A DNA stretch of 23,528 bases from DASPTT01 sp035623275 (GTDB taxonomy: Bacteria; Actinomycetota; Acidimicrobiia; Acidimicrobiales; UBA8190), in assembly GCA_035623275.1 (NCBI GenBank), contig DASPTT010000137.1, forward strand, positions 1-23,528, given 5' to 3'. The position numbers and the translations under genes are program-made. The notes beneath the pieces were generated by a model. It was not told the origin of the DNA. It saw only the letters and a program-made list of their open reading frames with translations, and searched no databases. Positions 1 through 6,747 of the stretch are shown in pieces; positions within the stretch are counted from its first letter, which is position 1, and every line of letters starts with the position of its first letter.

Positions 1-1
1 G

Positions 2-202
2 TGGTTCTGCTTCAAAGTCATCGGCCCGCTCGACTTGGCTGCGGTGGGCATCCTCGCAGCCCTGGTCGACCCTCTGCGGGACAAGGGCATCAGCGTCTTT
101 GCCCTCTCCACATTTGACACCGACTACCTCCTAGTGCCCGAAGTGCAGCGGGGCGACGCAATAAGTGCCTTGGAGGCCGCTGGGCATCGCATCGAGCGCT
201 GA
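2..202 (+). CDS. ACT-domain protein (ACT_7 type), C-terminal part
   Basis: The reading frame is open from the left edge to a TGA at 200-202, giving 66 residues; the start lies outside the window. The visible sequence has a Trp at its start, then a V-I-G-P-L-D strand, a G-I-L-A-A-L helix, the motif I-S-V-F-A-L-S-T-F-D-T-D-Y-L-L-V, and a final helix ending A-G-H-R-I-E-R. This is the pattern of the second ACT domain in small ACT_7/CASTOR-like proteins, which in other members bind amino acids. No ligand can be assigned here. The next gene starts about 285 bases downstream and is not obviously linked. Confidence 0.8.
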   Translation, partial: WFCFKVIGPLDLAAVGILAALVDPLRDKGISVFALSTFDTDYLLVPEVQRGDAISALEAAGHRIER

Positions 203-487
203 CCAGCGAGAGCCCCGGCCCAAGAGTGCCGGAGGATCAGCCGGCGCGGGCGACGGCGGCAGGCGCAGGACGCCTTTGCTGCCGGCGCCTTTGCGATGTC
301 GCGGGACAGTCCCGATCCGGGTCGAGCACAGGGCGTCGCGGCGGCGACCGCCGGCCTGGTCGACCTTGTCAGCTCGGGCCAGGCAACCGCGAGGAGTGGT
401 AACGGACTATCGCGAGCCGAGCCATGCCGGGATCTTGGGACTTTGTACCCATCAAGTCACCCGTGGTTCTTGGCCGAACGTGTATGC
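203..487. other. Intergenic region with two hairpins
   Basis: About 285 bases without a convincing gene. An ATG at 296 is in frame with the following gene, but the peptide between it and 488 is Arg/Pro-rich and has no SD. Two structures are visible. An imperfect hairpin pairs CGGCAG (257-262) with CTGCCG (279-284) and has an inner GGCG/CGCC pair; it could end the ACT gene, but no T-tract follows. A 13-base palindrome, CGGGAC-A-GTCCCG, lies at 302-314 and could be an operator for the export cassette. No clear -35/-10 pair was recognised. Confidence 0.35.
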
Positions 488-1213
488 GTGATACGAGAGA
501 CCGCTGGATCTGTGATCGGGTTCCCGCCGCCTTTGGGCGGTCGGCCGACGCCGAAGTCCGATGAGCCGAAGGCGCATGAGAAGAAGCGTCGCAAGCTCGC
601 CTTCTCGGCGCTCGCCCTGCTGCTCTTGGCCTCGGCGGCCACGATCGGCTCGTGGTCGGCGTGGTCGGTGACCGACAGCAACAGCAACAACTCCTTTTCG
701 ACCAACACGATCCTGATCGACGACAACCAGGGTGGTGAGGGGGGCTCGGCCACGGCCACCGGCACGGCCATGTTCAACGTGACCAACCTCAGCCCCGGCT
801 CGACGTCGACGACGGCGTGCATCGGTGTCGATTTCTCCGGCTCGGCAACCGTGTCGACGCTCACCCTCGCCGCCAGCCTCAGTGGTGCAGGGCAGGCGAC
901 CCTGCAGAACCAGTTGACGGTGAACACCGCCCAGTACAATACGAGCGGCACGGTGACCGTCACACCTGGCACCAACACGAACAGCGGGAGCTGTGCCAAC
1001 TACCCGTCCGGCGGCACCAACACGACGATCGGGACGCAAGGCGCCACGTTGGCCGGTTGGTCCGGGGCGGGGCCCTACTCGATTGCAAGCCCGGTCACCA
1101 ACACCTGGTACAAGTTCACGATCAGCGGATTGCCCGCCGGCGACACGAACTGTGCCACGTATTGCAGCCAGACCATCACGGTGACGCTGACCTGGACGCT
1201 GACGGCCTCCTAG
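488..1213 (+). CDS. TasA/camelysin-like exported protein with SipW-type signal segment
   Basis: A 241-aa product from GTG 488 (GTG 512 is also possible; neither has a clear SD). Residues 33-36 are K-K-R-R, followed by a hydrophobic segment at about 38-54 and then W-S-A-W-S-V-T-D-S-N-S-N-N. That is the layout of SipW-dependent signal peptides in TasA/camelysin proteins, where cleavage precedes a short Ser/Asn/Thr-rich stretch. The mature part is a beta-rich Thr/Ser/Gly/Asn domain with an L-S-P-G-S-T segment near 101-106, as in TasA-like folds, and four Cys (111, 169, 222, 226). It ends 13 bases before a Ser-His signal peptidase gene, which fits the substrate-plus-dedicated-peptidase arrangement of tapA-sipW-tasA. 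A surface fibre or matrix role is inference. Confidence 0.7.
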   Translation: MIRETAGSVIGFPPPLGGRPTPKSDEPKAHEKKRRKLAFSALALLLLASAATIGSWSAWSVTDSNSNNSFSTNTILIDDNQGGEGGSATATGTAMFNVTNLSPGSTSTTACIGVDFSGSATVSTLTLAASLSGAGQATLQNQLTVNTAQYNTSGTVTVTPGTNTNSGSCANYPSGGTNTTIGTQGATLAGWSGAGPYSIASPVTNTWYKFTISGLPAGDTNCATYCSQTITVTLTWTLTAS

Positions 1214-1226
1214 CGGGCGGTCTCCG

Positions 1227-1817
1227 ATGACGACCGGGATGCTCGGCCTGCCACCACCCGCGACGGCCGTCGCACGGCGCGGACCGTCGAGCGTGCGGGT
1301 GATCTGGGGTGCTGCGGTGACGGCCGCCGCCGTGGTTTTGGTCGCCATCCTGCTCGCCGCCGTCGTCGCGGCCGCATTCGGCTACAGGGTCCTCGTCATC
1401 AAGAGCGGCTCGATGACGCCGACGCTCCATGTCGGGGACCTCGTGGTCAGCCGTCAGCTCGACCCGGCGAGCGCCAGACCGGGTGAGATCATCTCGTTTC
1501 GCGATCCCTACCTGGACCAGCAGCTGGTGACGCACCGGGTGGTGTCGCTCTCGATCTCGAAAGGGCAGGTTCGCTTCGTCACCAAGGGCGACGCGAATTC
1601 GGACGCTGAGCACTGGAGCATCCCTGTCGACGGCACCATCGGCAGGGAGGTCGAGCGGATCCCCTTCGTCGGCCGATTCACGTCGCCGCTCGTGTCACCG
1701 GTGTCCTGGGTCATCGCCTTCGGGCTGTTGGCGGCGTGGCTGGCGGTCATCGTGCTCAGGCGGATCTGGAGAGAGGACGTCCCGAAGGCCAAGACCGTGC
1801 GTCTCCGATTCCGCTGA
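1227..1817 (+). CDS. Signal peptidase I, SipW/ER-type (S26B, Ser-His)
   Basis: A 196-aa membrane peptidase. An N-terminal membrane segment (about 28-52) is followed by the catalytic box K-S-G-S-M-T-P, with the nucleophile Ser62 just before Met63. Box D contains T-H-R-V-V, with His103 where LepB-type enzymes have Lys; this marks the archaeal/ER/SipW branch that uses a Ser-His pair. The K-G-D-A-N-S-D box is at 120-126 (Asp122). A second hydrophobic segment at about 158-177 anchors the C-terminus, as in SipW. It lies 13 bases after the TasA-like gene and 32 bases before a small secreted protein gene, so it probably matures one or both. Confidence 0.9.
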   Translation: MTTGMLGLPPPATAVARRGPSSVRVIWGAAVTAAAVVLVAILLAAVVAAAFGYRVLVIKSGSMTPTLHVGDLVVSRQLDPASARPGEIISFRDPYLDQQLVTHRVVSLSISKGQVRFVTKGDANSDAEHWSIPVDGTIGREVERIPFVGRFTSPLVSPVSWVIAFGLLAAWLAVIVLRRIWREDVPKAKTVRLRFR

Positions 1818-1849
1818 GCATCGGATCGGATCGCGCAAAGGCGACAGAC

Positions 1850-2281
1850 ATGCTCCCGTCGGCATCGACCGGAACGCGTCAACGGCTGCGTGTGCTCGTC
1901 CTGCTGACACTGCTGGTATCGGTGCCACTCGGATCATCGAGCTCGGCGGCCGCATGGGTCGTTTCCGGACAGAACGGTGCAAACACCTTCACCACGGCGG
2001 ACTGGTTGCAGATCACCCTGAGTCCGACATCGGGACACAAGAGTGTCACGATCACCATCTCCGGATCGGGCTTTGCACCGAACTCCACCCTTTCGGCGAC
2101 GTACGGTGGTAGCGCCACGCCGTGGACTTCCAACGGAGGATCCGAGACCAGCGCGGGGGACGGGACCATACCCGCGGGCGCCACGATCAAGGCCGGCTCC
2201 GGCGCAAGCGGCAACTACACAGTCACGGTGAGCGACGCAGCTGGGAACTCGGCATCCGCCGTCTACGACCAGACGAACTGA
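1850..2281 (+). CDS. Small secreted Ig-like domain protein
   Basis: The start is ATG 1850, with AAAGG at 1837-1841 as SD. The product has 143 residues: Arg-rich n-region, hydrophobic core at about 14-28, then S-S-S-S-A-A-A-W, where cleavage is likely. The remaining ~105 residues form one beta-sandwich-like unit. It contains the phrase I-S-G-S-G-F-A-P-N-S-T (70-80), typical of bacterial Ig-like/IPT surface domains, and a closing strand N-Y-T-V-T-V-S-D-A-A-G-N. There is no Cys, sortase signal or anchor. It lies in line with the TasA-like and peptidase genes and is probably cotranscribed; an accessory or minor fibre subunit is inference. The W-V-V-S-G-Q-N-G-A-N-T-F-T-T stretch after the hydrophobic core could also be a SipW-type processing site. 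Confidence 0.7.
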   Translation: MLPSASTGTRQRLRVLVLLTLLVSVPLGSSSSAAAWVVSGQNGANTFTTADWLQITLSPTSGHKSVTITISGSGFAPNSTLSATYGGSATPWTSNGGSETSAGDGTIPAGATIKAGSGASGNYTVTVSDAAGNSASAVYDQTN

Positions 2282-2367
2282 GCCCTGGACCGGCGACGAC
2301 CCAGCATCCCCGCAAGCCGCCGACGTGGAACCGGACCTTGCCGATCACGTCTGCGGTGCGGGGAAGC

Positions 2368-2595
2368 TCACGGGCAGGGCGGCAACGGGCCCAACACGCC
2401 AGCGCCGGTCATGATCGACCAGTCGTCGGCGGAATCGGGCGCTGCACCGGCGTCGTCGCTCACGATCGCGTCGAGGAATCGCGCCGGCACCGGGATCGCC
2501 TCGTCCGAGCCGCCGACGAAGAGCTCTGCCATCCGATCCTCACGTTCGTCGTCGAGGACGATACGGACGTCGGTGCAGATTTGCGTCCTTGTCAT
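2368..2595 (-). CDS. Small acidic protein of unknown function (75 aa)
   Basis: Starts at ATG 2595-2593, preceded on the minus strand by GGAGG with five bases of spacing (GGAGGGCACCATG), a strong SD. The longer open frame upstream is Arg/Pro-rich and unlikely to be coding. The product has an Arg-containing N-terminus, then an acidic segment (L-D-D-E-R-E-D), and is rich in Asp and Ala through its second half. It ends in L-P-P-C-P, and the only other Cys is at position 7. I do not recognise a family. It is convergent with the secreted Ig-like gene. The SD is the main reason to keep it. Confidence 0.5.
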   Translation of the reverse strand: MTRTQICTDVRIVLDDEREDRMAELFVGGSDEAIPVPARFLDAIVSDDAGAAPDSADDWSIMTGAGVLGPLPPCP

Positions 2596-2980
2596 GGTGC
2601 CCTCCGGCGGTGCTGCTCCAGGCGACCAGAAAGTCGAGAGGGCCGACTCACGCCGACCCTCTCTCCTCCTGTCGATTGTGCATCGGCGCCGACGGGCTCG
2701 CCAGTGCCCGGTTGCGGGGCCGTCTTGTCCGGGTCGACCACGTGTGTCGGTCTTCCTCGTCGACGGCGCATGTGACGGCACGGCCGTCGGTCACCGATCG
2801 GAGATGCTCCGCGCGGCGCGAGCGCCGGCGTGGAGCTGCTTCAACGCGGCGGACCACTCTCCTCGTGCGAGCTCGCGACGGTCATTCGCAAAGCTCCCTT
2901 CTGTCACTAAGAAGTCGACCACCACGCTCCCGCCGAGTCAAGGGCCCGAGCCCTGCTGATCCCCGCCAACGTCCGTTGTG
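2596..2980. other. Intergenic region without a supported gene
   Basis: Open frames here on both strands are short and Arg/Ser/Pro-rich and have no SD. A hairpin with 7-bp arms (GAGAGGG at 2636-2642 and CCCTCTC at 2657-2663) lies in what would be the leader of the 75-aa minus-strand gene. Nothing else was recognised. Confidence 0.4.
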
Positions 2981-3008
2981 CCGGGCAACGTCCCGGGGGT
3001 TGTCCCGG
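2981..3008 (-). terminator. Hairpin just past the receiver gene
   Basis: CCGGGCAAC (2981-2989) pairs with GTTGTCCCGG (2999-3008) with one bulged base and a GC-rich loop. It begins five bases beyond the minus-strand stop at 3013. A second small palindrome, CAACG-TC-CGTTG, follows at 2967-2978. There is no T-tract, so this is a terminator-like structure rather than a textbook intrinsic terminator. Confidence 0.45.
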
Positions 3009-3012
3009 GAGC

Positions 3013-3507
3013 TCAGGCAGAGGCCTCGAGCAGGATCCGAACAATTCGATCGAGCTCCGCGACGTGCAGCGGCCTGCTCACGTACGCCGTCGCACCCGCC
3101 CACGCGAAGCGCGCTCGTTCCCGCGGCCCGGGGTCGTTGCCCAGGACGAGGATGGGGAAATCGCAGCGGTCGCCGGCGCGCAACGTCCGAACCATCGCCT
3201 CGCCGTCCGCGTCGCGCAGCACCGCGTCGAGGACCACGAGGTCGGGTCGCCTCTCGTTGACGAGCCGGACGCCCGTTGCGGCGCTGTCGGCCGCCTCGAA
3301 CCGCACCGTCGGCCAGCGCCGGGCGACGCGACCAAGGACCACCCGAGTCTCGGGCTCGCCCGACAGGTGGACGACGGTCCGACGGCTCCCTTGGGCCGGG
3401 TGCCAGGACCTCGCCTGGGCCCTGCCGGACACGGCCGCCTTGGGCTCGAGGAGCGTGAGCGCGCGCCGCGACTGCCCCTGCTCGGCGTCCCCCGACTGCC
3501 CCCGCAT
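3013..3507 (-). CDS. Degenerate response-regulator receiver protein
   Basis: A 164-aa product from ATG 3507; the first ~40 residues are unstructured, and the SD is weak, so a start a few codons away is possible. Residues ~43-162 follow the receiver fold. The acceptor is Asp94 in D-L-V-V-L-D, and the P-I-L-V-L strand and the G-A-T-A-Y-V-S-R-P-L turn are both present. Three conserved switch positions differ: the acidic pair after strand 1 reads S-G-E (49-51), the Thr/Ser after strand 4 is Gly123, and the Lys before Pro146 is Arg145. It may therefore be a pseudo-receiver or be phosphorylated poorly. There is no output domain. It sits 91 bases after the GH18 gene on the same strand and may be its operon partner. 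Confidence 0.75.
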   Translation of the reverse strand: MRGQSGDAEQGQSRRALTLLEPKAAVSGRAQARSWHPAQGSRRTVVHLSGEPETRVVLGRVARRWPTVRFEAADSAATGVRLVNERRPDLVVLDAVLRDADGEAMVRTLRAGDRCDFPILVLGNDPGPRERARFAWAGATAYVSRPLHVAELDRIVRILLEASA

Positions 3508-3598
3508 GTGGGCCACGGTACCGAGACGAGGTGAACCCCACGCGACGAACGCGCCAAGACAGGGCAAACCCTCGGCGAACGGGAGGTGATGGCGCCAG

Positions 3599-5518
3599 CT
3601 AGGGCACGGGGACCCGTGCCGGCGCTGTCGTCGTGGTGGTCGTCGACGTCGTGGTGGTCGTCGACGTGGTGGTGGTGGTCGACGGGGTGGTGGTCGACGT
3701 GGTGGTCGTGGTCGTCGTGCCGCCTGACCCGCCGTTGCCACCGCCGGAACCGCCCGGCGCCACCGTGGTCGTGGTGGGTGTGGCCGCACCGGAGGCGCCG
3801 GGTCCCAGCTGGGCGTCCTTGACCACCGGACCATTGCCGAGCAGCGCAGCGAGCATCGCCGGCACGTTGCCGTCCATGCCGAGTGCCCAGATGCCGAGCC
3901 CCGCGACGTGGTACGTGTTGGCGAGCCGCGCCTTGAGCGTCAGCGACGTCGGGTCGTCCATCCACACCTGGTGCCATTGGCCGCCCACCTGGTACGAGGT
4001 CCAGGGCGTCTGCGTGATCGGGTCCCAGTAGACCGGGTGGGGGATGGCGGCGAGCGTGGCGTAGGAGACCGGCGTGGGCGGCCCGGTCGGCGGATCGCCC
4101 ATTGCGGGACCGGCGGTCGGCCAGTCGTAACCGTAGTAGGGGACCCCGAGGATGACCTTCGAGGGCGCCACCACCGCGGTGTACTGCTGGACCGCGTCGA
4201 GATCCGAGAAGCTCGGCCCGGTGAGCGGCGCCGTCGGCGACGGATGGGAGAGGTCGTTCATGTCGTAGGCCATGACGAAGAACGCGTCCACGCTCGGGGC
4301 CAGTCCGGGGATGTCGAAGAACCCGGTGGAGTCGCCGGCCGACGACGCGTAGGTGTCGATCGTGACCTGCCAGTGGGGGTCGGCCTGGCGTACCGCCGCC
4401 GAGATCTGCGCGACGACGCGGTCGAGGCCCGCTCGGTCCCGGGATCCCGTGCCCTCGAAGTCGAGGTTCACGCCGTCGAGGTTCTTGGCACCGACCAACG
4501 CGACGAGCGCGGCGCCCAGGCGGCTACCGCCGTCCGGCTCGCCGGCAAGCTGGTCGAGCGCCCGCTGGTCGAAGCAGGTGGCGGTCAGGACCACCCGGTC
4601 GCCGGCGCCATGCGCCCGCGTCACGAGGTCCGCCAGGGCCTGGCTCTGGTATCCGTCCCATCCCGGCCCCGTGTGCGAGACCGTGCCGTCGCCGTTCACG
4701 TCCACGCTGAAGTAGGCGAGCGTGGTGAGGTGCGCCAGGTCGTAGCCCTGCTCGCCGCCGAGCGTCCAGTAGGGCGCGAAGCCGAAGATCTCGTGGGGCG
4801 CCAGCGGAGGTGCCGCCGCCAACGTGGGGGGTGCGGGGGCAGGGGGAGCGGTGGCCGCCGGCAACGACACCGGGCCCGAGGCGAAGTCGTGGGCCAGACG
4901 CGGGGTGATCGACCCCACCGTCCGCCCGGTCGGCACGTTGGCGGCGGAGGCACCGTGCGAGCCGATCGCCGCGAGCACGACGCTCGATGCCGTCAGGGCG
5001 AGCACGCCGGCGACCACGCTCACGGTGGCGGTTCCGACTCTCGGACGGGCCCCGTGCCGGAGCCGTGGTCGATGACCGGCGTGGGGGGGACTGGCGATGT
5101 CCTCGGCGGGTCTGCTTGGTGGGGGCGCTGGTTGCAGGAGCAACGGAAGTGCGGGTTGCCGGAGCAACGGGGGCGCCTGTCGTCGGGCGCGGGGATCGAT
5201 CGTCGCCACGGCTCCGAGGAATGCGGCAAAGTCGGGCGCGGCGACCAGGAGCCGGTGACGCCGCCCCCCGGCGCCGAGCTCGAGGACCTGGTACCAGACG
5301 CCGTCGCCGTCTTGCGCGGCCCCGTCCGCCTCGAAGGCGTCGACCTGCGACCACGAGAGCTGGCGGATGCCGCGGCCCGTCGGGCTCACGATCGCCAGGC
5401 CCGCAGCGGAGGCGACGAGGCTGACACCGGGGACGACGAAGGTCTCGGTGAGGAGCCGCAACCCCGACAGCTGCGGACCGCGCATCGTCTTCGCACTTCC
5501 CCGGGGCTGTCGGGTCAT
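3599..5518 (-). CDS. Membrane-anchored GH18-family glycoside hydrolase with Thr-rich tail
   Basis: A 639-aa product from ATG 5518; ATG 5485 with a GGGGAAG upstream is an alternative. The N-terminal ~110 residues look like a compact cytoplasmic beta domain, possibly PH-like. A Pro-rich linker leads to one membrane helix (about 163-187), a Pro/Ala linker, and a GH18 barrel at ~243-565. The barrel has the catalytic motif D-G-V-N-L-D-F-E (348-355) with Glu355 as acid/base, then V-M-A-Y-D-M, G-V-P-Y-Y-G-Y-D-W and a late G-I-W-A-L-G-M-D strand. The set resembles SleL/YaaH and chitinase-like enzymes acting on GlcNAc polymers. The C-terminus is Gly- and then Thr-rich (about 590-631), probably a wall-spanning or exposed tail. 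Type II topology would put the hydrolase outside. The real substrate is unknown. Confidence 0.85.
   Translation of the reverse strand: MTRQPRGSAKTMRGPQLSGLRLLTETFVVPGVSLVASAAGLAIVSPTGRGIRQLSWSQVDAFEADGAAQDGDGVWYQVLELGAGGRRHRLLVAAPDFAAFLGAVATIDPRARRQAPPLLRQPALPLLLQPAPPPSRPAEDIASPPHAGHRPRLRHGARPRVGTATVSVVAGVLALTASSVVLAAIGSHGASAANVPTGRTVGSITPRLAHDFASGPVSLPAATAPPAPAPPTLAAAPPLAPHEIFGFAPYWTLGGEQGYDLAHLTTLAYFSVDVNGDGTVSHTGPGWDGYQSQALADLVTRAHGAGDRVVLTATCFDQRALDQLAGEPDGGSRLGAALVALVGAKNLDGVNLDFEGTGSRDRAGLDRVVAQISAAVRQADPHWQVTIDTYASSAGDSTGFFDIPGLAPSVDAFFVMAYDMNDLSHPSPTAPLTGPSFSDLDAVQQYTAVVAPSKVILGVPYYGYDWPTAGPAMGDPPTGPPTPVSYATLAAIPHPVYWDPITQTPWTSYQVGGQWHQVWMDDPTSLTLKARLANTYHVAGLGIWALGMDGNVPAMLAALLGNGPVVKDAQLGPGASGAATPTTTTVAPGGSGGGNGGSGGTTTTTTTSTTTPSTTTTTSTTTTTSTTTTTTAPARVPVP
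3612..3720 (-). repeat. Low-complexity GTC/GTG-rich repeat encoding a Thr tail
   Basis: On the plus strand this reads as runs of GTCGTCGTGGTGGTCG variants; in the GH18 frame it encodes ACC/ACG Thr blocks separated by single Ser residues. It is a slippage-prone coding repeat, not a CRISPR array: there are no unique spacers. Confidence 0.85.
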
Positions 5519-5629
5519 CGTCCTCGTGGGGCTCGGGGGCGAGCGGCCCAAAGGTGCCCAGTGTGGTTGCTGGGGGTCACCATTGACAAGTGACAAGTTG
5601 GACGGGCCCGCCCGGCCCCGTCGGAGTGG

Positions 5630-5845
5630 TCAGAGGACCGGTCGCGGGGGGCCGGCGAGCGAGGTCCGCTCGAAAGCGGCCACCACGTCCTTCGACGTCC
5701 CGGGCGCCATGGGATCGGCGCCCTCGGGGACGTAGCGGTAGAGGCTGATCCACTCGCCGTCGTCGTCGAAGTCGTCGGCTTCCAGGTCGATCGTGGATCC
5801 GTCGTCGAGGAACTCGAGCCGAAAGCGCGGCACCCGCGCGACCAT
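5630..5845 (-). CDS. Small acidic protein of unknown function (71 aa)
   Basis: The start is taken at ATG 5845, because the upstream in-frame sequence is Pro/Arg-rich and overlaps the divergent promoter region. The product begins M-V-A-R-V-P-R-F-R-L-E-F, then an acidic D-D-G-S-T-I-D-L-E-A-D-D-F-D-D-D-G-E-W segment, and L-Y-R-Y-V-P near the middle. It has no signal or membrane segment. The fold looks like a short beta-meander plus helix. No family is recognised. It lies 111 bases upstream of the GH18 gene on the same strand and is divergent from the small membrane protein gene. Confidence 0.6.
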   Translation of the reverse strand: MVARVPRFRLEFLDDGSTIDLEADDFDDDGEWISLYRYVPEGADPMAPGTSKDVVAAFERTSLAGPPRPVL

Positions 5846-5954
5846 AGGCCGCAGGCCCGGTGGTCCGCTGCCCGGCGGTCCGGCCCGGCGGTCCGCCGCC
5901 CGGCTAGCGTCGACCTCGACAGACCGGCGTCCGGGAGACCGACAGGAGGAGCCG

Positions 5955-6131
5955 ATGAGCGCCGACATCGCATACGCGGACCCCGCCGAACGTCACCGGT
6001 GGACGCCGGAGCAGCGCTCGCTCACCGTCAAGATCGCCGGCGCCTTCGTGATCGGATTGATCACGGTGGGGGTGATCGGGCCGATCGTGCTCACGGTGAT
6101 CATCGGCCTCGCCCAGGGGTACTCACGCTGA
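5955..6131 (+). CDS. Small single-pass membrane protein (58 aa)
   Basis: ATG 5955 is preceded by AGGAGGAGCCG, a strong SD. The soluble N-terminus (about 25 residues, with W-T-P-E-Q-R-S) leads to one hydrophobic helix at about 27-53, rich in Ile, Val and Gly, and a short G-Y-S-R end. It is one base from the VOC gene, so the two are almost certainly translated together. The function is unknown; helper-type small membrane proteins of this shape are common in actinobacteria. Confidence 0.7.
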   Translation: MSADIAYADPAERHRWTPEQRSLTVKIAGAFVIGLITVGVIGPIVLTVIIGLAQGYSR

Positions 6132-6132
6132 C

Positions 6133-6636
6133 ATGACGACCGTGCGCGACTTCCCGGCGTGGCGCGCGCACCTGGAGGAGACCTACATCGCGCCGCCGGC
6201 GGAGCGACCCGAGTCGACCGGGCGCGGGGTGCACCACCTCGCCATGATCTGCAGCGATGTCGAGCGGACGATCCGCTTCTACCAGGACGTGATCGGCTTT
6301 CCGCTGGTCGAGGTCATGGAGAACCGGGACTACCCGGGATCGACCCACTTCTTCCTCGACATCGGCCACGGCAACCTCCTGGCCTTCTTCGACTTCCCCG
6401 GCTTGTCCCTGCAGGAGGCGGTGGAGGCCCACGGCTCCGTCCAGCACGTGGCCGTGTCCACCGACCAGGACCACCTCGACGCCGTGCGGGCGCGGCTCGA
6501 CGGCCTCGAGATCCCCTATCTCGGTCCCGATCGCGGGCTGACCGACTCGGTCTACGTGAAGGACCCGGACGGCATCCAGATCGAGCTGCTGGCGCAACCA
6601 CTGCGCTTCATGGAAGGTCACACCATCGGGGGCTGA
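6133..6636 (+). CDS. VOC-superfamily (glyoxalase/dioxygenase-fold) protein
   Basis: A 167-aa product with two beta-alpha-beta-beta-beta modules of the vicinal-oxygen-chelate fold. Module one starts at G-V-H-H-L-A-M-I-C-S-D and continues with T-I-R-F-Y-Q-D-V-I-G-F-P-L-V. Module two starts near V-Q-H-V-A-V and ends V-Y-V-K-D-P-D-G-I-Q-I-E-L. The likely metal ligands are His35 (or His34), His105 and Glu151. The first ~30 residues extend before the fold. The start ATG follows the previous stop by one base. The substrate cannot be inferred; the family includes glyoxalases, extradiol dioxygenases and epimerases. Confidence 0.85.
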   Translation: MTTVRDFPAWRAHLEETYIAPPAERPESTGRGVHHLAMICSDVERTIRFYQDVIGFPLVEVMENRDYPGSTHFFLDIGHGNLLAFFDFPGLSLQEAVEAHGSVQHVAVSTDQDHLDAVRARLDGLEIPYLGPDRGLTDSVYVKDPDGIQIELLAQPLRFMEGHTIGG

Positions 6637-6646
6637 GCAGACGCGG

Positions 6647-6678
6647 GACGGCCCCGGCGTGGGGGGTCCGGGGCCGTC
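6647..6678. terminator. Perfect 11-bp hairpin between convergent genes
   Basis: GACGGCCCCGG (6647-6657) and CCGGGGCCGTC (6668-6678) are exact inverted repeats around a 10-base loop. The structure lies between the VOC stop on the plus strand and the DUF5666-like stop on the minus strand, so it could act in both directions. There is no clear T-tract, which is common for GC-rich actinobacterial terminators. Confidence 0.65.
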
Positions 6679-6747
6679 CACTCTCGCCGGCTCGCAGGGC
6701 ATCGCCGCCCTGGCTCGCACGGGTCCCGAGATCTCGTCTTGCGGCTG

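Noticed and set aside
296..487. ATG 296 as the start of the TasA-like gene
   Set aside because: It would put about 64 Arg/Pro-rich residues before the signal segment and has no SD.
2648..2857. Minus-strand open frame in the intergenic gap
   Set aside because: Arg-rich, no SD, no recognisable motif.
3612..3720. Repeat block looked like a CRISPR or minisatellite
   Set aside because: It has no spacers and reads as a Thr tail in the GH18 frame.
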